A stretch of 61,474 bases of DNA from Alphaproteobacteria bacterium. Lineage in GTDB: Bacteria; Pseudomonadota; Alphaproteobacteria; Micropepsales; Micropepsaceae. Below, in pieces: positions 58,299-61,474 of this stretch (its first letter is position 1; every line of letters starts with the position of its first letter). The notes beneath the pieces are model-generated. The model worked only from the letters and a program-made list of their open reading frames with translations. It was not told the origin of the DNA and searched no databases. Where the stretch lies: assembly GCA_019242275.1 (NCBI GenBank), contig JAFAVT010000238.1, positions 1 through 61,474 of the forward strand, given 5' to 3'. Made by a program: the position numbers and the translations under genes.

Positions 58299-59171
58299 AT
58301 GGAACGCGCTCCCCTCTTCATCGCCGAAGCCTCGTCCAATCACGGCCGAGACCTCAAGCGGGCCTTGGCTTTTGTTGATGCCGCTGCCGACGCCGGCTGC
58401 GACGCCGTCAAGTTTCAACTGTTCAAGATCGAGCGCATGTTCGCACCCGAGATCTTGCGCCTCAGTCCAAAGCACCGCGCCCGGGCGGAATGGGAATTGC
58501 CGCTGGCACATTTGAAACCGCTGGCTGAACACTGTTCGGCGCGAAAAATCCACTTTTCCTGTACCCCCTTCTACCTGGAAGCGGTGGCTGAATTGGCGCC
58601 CTATGTGGATTTCTACAAAGTGGCGTCCTACGAACTGCTGGTCAGCGATCTGCTCACCGCCTGCGCCGCCACAGGCAAGCCCATTGTGCTTTCCACCGGC
58701 ATGTCCACCATGGAAGAAATCAGGGCCGCAGCCGCCACCCTGAAAGCCGCAGGCGCGCGCGACATCACCTTGCTGCATTGCGTCTCCGCCTATCCGACGC
58801 CCGCCGCGGAAGCCAATCTGGCCGCCATCGCTGCCATACGCGCCGCCACCGGCCTGCCGGTGGGCTGGTCAGATCACACGCGCCGTCCGGCCGTGATCGA
58901 GCGCGCCGTGCACCATTGGGGTGCAACGGCGGTGGAATTTCATCTCGATCTGGACGGCGAAGGCGCTGAGTATGCCGCCGGCCATTGCTGGCTGCCGGAC
59001 GAGATCGCGCCGGTGATCGCCCGCATTCGCGAAAGTCTGGTCGCTGACGGCCAGGGTTTCAAAGGGCCACAGCCCTCTGAACTTTCCGACCGCGCGTGGC
59101 GTGCCGATCCCTCCGACGGCATGCGGCCGCTCAAGCATGTTCGGCTGGGTTATAAAGGCGAAGCCGCTTGA
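58299..59171 (+). CDS. NeuB-family (N-acetylneuraminate/nonulosonate synthase-like) protein, short form
   Basis: PLFIAEASSNHGRDLKRALAFVDAAADAGCDAVKFQLFKIERMF...KIHFSCTPFYLEAVAELAPYVDFYKVASYELLVSDLL...STGMSTMEEI...LLHCVSAYPTPAAEANL...VGWSDHT. Confidence 0.9.
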   Translation: MERAPLFIAEASSNHGRDLKRALAFVDAAADAGCDAVKFQLFKIERMFAPEILRLSPKHRARAEWELPLAHLKPLAEHCSARKIHFSCTPFYLEAVAELAPYVDFYKVASYELLVSDLLTACAATGKPIVLSTGMSTMEEIRAAAATLKAAGARDITLLHCVSAYPTPAAEANLAAIAAIRAATGLPVGWSDHTRRPAVIERAVHHWGATAVEFHLDLDGEGAEYAAGHCWLPDEIAPVIARIRESLVADGQGFKGPQPSELSDRAWRADPSDGMRPLKHVRLGYKGEAA

Positions 59172-60976
59172 ATCGCGAACACATACGGGTCGTTGCGGTG
59201 ATCCAGGCGCGCATGGGTTCGACCCGGTTTCCGGGCAAGGTGCTCAAACCCGTCGCCGGCAAGCCTCTGCTCTGGCATATCGTTCATCGCCTGCGCCAAT
59301 GCGCGCTGGTGGAAGAGATTGCAGTCGCCACCAGTACCAATCCCCGCGACGATGCCATTGTCGAATGGGGTGCCGGCGAAGGCATCATGGTGGTGCGCGG
59401 GCCGGAAGACGATGTGCTGGCCCGCTATGCCCGGGCGGCGGAAGCTCTGGATGCCGACATTATCGTGCGCGTTTCCTCCGACGCCCCCTTCATTGATGCC
59501 GGCTTTGTAGATCACCTGGTCGCCACCCTGATTGAACAGGATGGCGACTATGTCTTGATGCAGGAAGGCATCGCCTGCGCCCATGAAGGGGCTGATCCTT
59601 TCTCCCGCCGTGCCCTGGACAAGCTGATGATGGATGCCGGGAGCGATCCTGCCGCACGCGAACATGTCACCGGCTATTTCAAGCTCCATCCCGATTTCGT
59701 GAAGATCGTACGGGCCACGCCCTATCCGGGGCTGACTCGCAAAGGCGGCCGTCTTACCATAGACACGCCAGACGATTTGGCTTTTGTCGAAGCCGTGCAT
59801 GCCCGCATGTCGGCGAAAGCGGGCGAAGCCTCGCTGGCCGACTTGCTGCTGTTGTTGGAACGTGAACCTGAACTGGCCCGCATCAATGGCCATGTGCGGC
59901 AAAAGCCGATTATCCCCAGCGGCGGCCTGGCGCTGATTCGGTGTGATGGCGGCGGCAAATTCGGCTATGGCCATGTCAAGCGCATGGTGTCGCTGGCCCG
60001 CGCCCTGCGCGACCGGGAAAGCATCGGTGCCGTTTTCGCCGTCAATGGTACCACCGACGCACTGGCCCCTATCCGTCGTGCCGGCTTCGAGGCGCAGTTA
60101 CTGTCATCAGAAGAGCATCTGAACGAACTGGTGGCACGACTGGCGCCGCAGATCTTGCTGCTGGATTGTCGCGAAGGTCCTGGCCGCGCTGCGCTGGAAG
60201 CGTTGGCGCATGACGTCGCCATTACCGCCGTCATTGACGATGGCTCTGAACGCCGCCTGGCCGCGGATTTTGCCTATTATCCCCCGGTGCCGCAGGTCCA
60301 TGCCCTGGAGTGGACAGGCGCCCGCACGGTGCCGCGCATCGGCTGGCAATGGTCGCTGACGGGCCTTAATCCCCATCTCACCCCGGCCCGCGCTTTGGCC
60401 ACCCGTCCCACCCTGTTGGTTGCGATGGGCGGCAGCGATCCCTTTGGCCTGACCGTGCGAGCCGCGCAGGCGCTCACCGGTATTGACCCGGCCTGGCGGG
60501 TGCGTTTTGTGATTGGCGCCGGCATGCGGGACGGCGCGGCAAACGCGGCCGCCATTGTTGCGCTCTCGGATCGGTATGAGACGGTGGAGCATGCCGACGA
60601 CCTTGCGCTTGAATATGCCCATGCCGATCTGGGGCTTTGCGCCTTTGGCGTCACCGCTTATGAAATGGCAGCCTTTGGCGTGCCGGCGCTGTATCTCGGT
60701 CTTACAGAGGATCATTGCCAATCGGCGCGTGCTTTTGACGAAGCGGGAATGGGCCAACTGCTGGGTCTTAGCGCCGACGTAAAGTCGGAAGACTTGGCAA
60801 AGGCCGTGGGCCAGTTGATCCAGGATGCGCCGCGCCGCCGCCAGATGCGCAAGGTGGGACTTTCCCTGATTGACGGCGAAGGCGCTGCGCGCATCGCAGC
60901 CGATCTGGCGCAGGCCCTGAAGGAAGAGCAGGCGCCCCGGAGCGCCGGCCAGGAAAAGTTGAAGACTTTTCCGTAG
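59168..60976 (+). CDS. Fusion: SpsF/NeuA-like cytidylyltransferase + PseG-like domain
   Basis: N-terminus VVAVIQARMGSTRFPGKVLKPVAGKPLLWHIVHRL...VRVSSDAPFIDAGFVDHLV; C-terminus LIRCDGGGKFGYGHVKRMVSLARALRDR...LLDCREG...LLVAMGGSDPFGLTVRAAQAL...AYEMAAFGVPALYLGLTEDHCQSARAFDEAGMG. Confidence 0.88.
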   Translation: MNREHIRVVAVIQARMGSTRFPGKVLKPVAGKPLLWHIVHRLRQCALVEEIAVATSTNPRDDAIVEWGAGEGIMVVRGPEDDVLARYARAAEALDADIIVRVSSDAPFIDAGFVDHLVATLIEQDGDYVLMQEGIACAHEGADPFSRRALDKLMMDAGSDPAAREHVTGYFKLHPDFVKIVRATPYPGLTRKGGRLTIDTPDDLAFVEAVHARMSAKAGEASLADLLLLLEREPELARINGHVRQKPIIPSGGLALIRCDGGGKFGYGHVKRMVSLARALRDRESIGAVFAVNGTTDALAPIRRAGFEAQLLSSEEHLNELVARLAPQILLLDCREGPGRAALEALAHDVAITAVIDDGSERRLAADFAYYPPVPQVHALEWTGARTVPRIGWQWSLTGLNPHLTPARALATRPTLLVAMGGSDPFGLTVRAAQALTGIDPAWRVRFVIGAGMRDGAANAAAIVALSDRYETVEHADDLALEYAHADLGLCAFGVTAYEMAAFGVPALYLGLTEDHCQSARAFDEAGMGQLLGLSADVKSEDLAKAVGQLIQDAPRRRQMRKVGLSLIDGEGAARIAADLAQALKEEQAPRSAGQEKLKTFP

Positions 60977-61033
60977 GCCGCGCGACCATTAAAACTAGAG
61001 CCGCGCGAAGCGAGGCGTTCACTCTTTTTGAAG

Positions 61034-61474
61034 TTAAAGCCGTGAAATTAAGTCTCGCGCCTTCCCGAAGGTATCCTGCCAATCGCCGCGGTGCGTCGGC
61101 ATCAAGCAGAGGCAGGATGGTGCAAACGGTTCATGCTGTTCGCTTAGCGCCGTCCAACTGGTGTCGTAAAGTAGTTTCAAGGTCAGAACGCCAGCGCCCG
61201 CCGCCAGCCAGGAGACGGCGGTCGGCGCCGTAATCACCGCATCCATTGCGCAGAGCAATGCGCAGGTGCGGTCCAGTTCATGTTTCTGATCAATGCCCTG
61301 CGGCACAACGATCCGGCGGCCGCTAACAGCTTCCAGCGCCGCAATCTCTTCTGGCGTGGCATCATATTGCACCGAGACCAGTGTCCCCGGCAGTTCGCGA
61401 ATAAAGGCGCCCCAGGCTTCGAGCGGCGCATATTGAATCGAACGGTGCCCGCCGGACTTGCCGGATCGCCAGCA
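61034..61474 (-). CDS. Second FlmG-like glycosyltransferase C-terminal domain (partial, runs off window)
   Basis: CWRSGKSGGHRSIQYAPLEAWGAFIRELPGTLVSVQYDATPEEIAALEAVSGRRIVVPQGIDQKHELDRTCALLCAMDAVITAPTAVSWLAAGAG, aligning with CWRSMMLGAKRAKYFSPIEGW...ALCAALDLVISAPTAAAAIAG of 44075..45886. Confidence 0.75.
   Translation of the reverse strand, partial: CWRSGKSGGHRSIQYAPLEAWGAFIRELPGTLVSVQYDATPEEIAALEAVSGRRIVVPQGIDQKHELDRTCALLCAMDAVITAPTAVSWLAAGAGVLTLKLLYDTSWTALSEQHEPFAPSCLCLMPTHRGDWQDTFGKARDLISRL

Overview
This looks like an alphaproteobacterial chromosome segment: GC-rich, with ATGA-style gene overlaps, FlbT/FlaF-type flagellar regulators and Coq7/HisE/GluQ-type housekeeping genes. From 1 to about 38 kb it is mostly core genes: type 2 ferredoxin-NADP reductase (partial), chorismate mutase, a degenerate HigBA-like toxin-antitoxin pair, RsmB-like, HtpX, Nfu, a TsaB-RimI fusion, Fur family, PlsC, MiaB, PhoH, YbeY, CorC, Lnt, HisE, GluQRS, Coq7, DsbB, PBP1A, YggS, LeuS, LptE, HolA, HisF, XthA, TsaD and HemD. 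At 39-43 kb is the conserved circularly permuted ATP-grasp / alpha-E / transglutaminase group, here with a poly-Gln tail on the transglutaminase. From 44 kb to the end is a flagellar/glycan accessory region: a TPR-glycosyltransferase resembling FlmG, FlbT, FlaF, two tandem flagellins, then an 8-gene minus-strand operon (GH57-like, ATP-grasp, SDR, split transketolase C and N halves, C-methyltransferase-like, sulfotransferase, methyltransferase). Divergent to that operon are a short NeuB-like synthase and a cytidylyltransferase-PseG-like fusion, and a second FlmG-like glycosyltransferase runs off the window end. This region is the best candidate for an undescribed system: a flagellin (or surface) glycan pathway combining nonulosonate-type enzymes with a split transketolase. 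Several families of palindromic intergenic repeats are also present, including one apparently nested insertion. All calls come from reading the sequence and from family knowledge; no database search was run.
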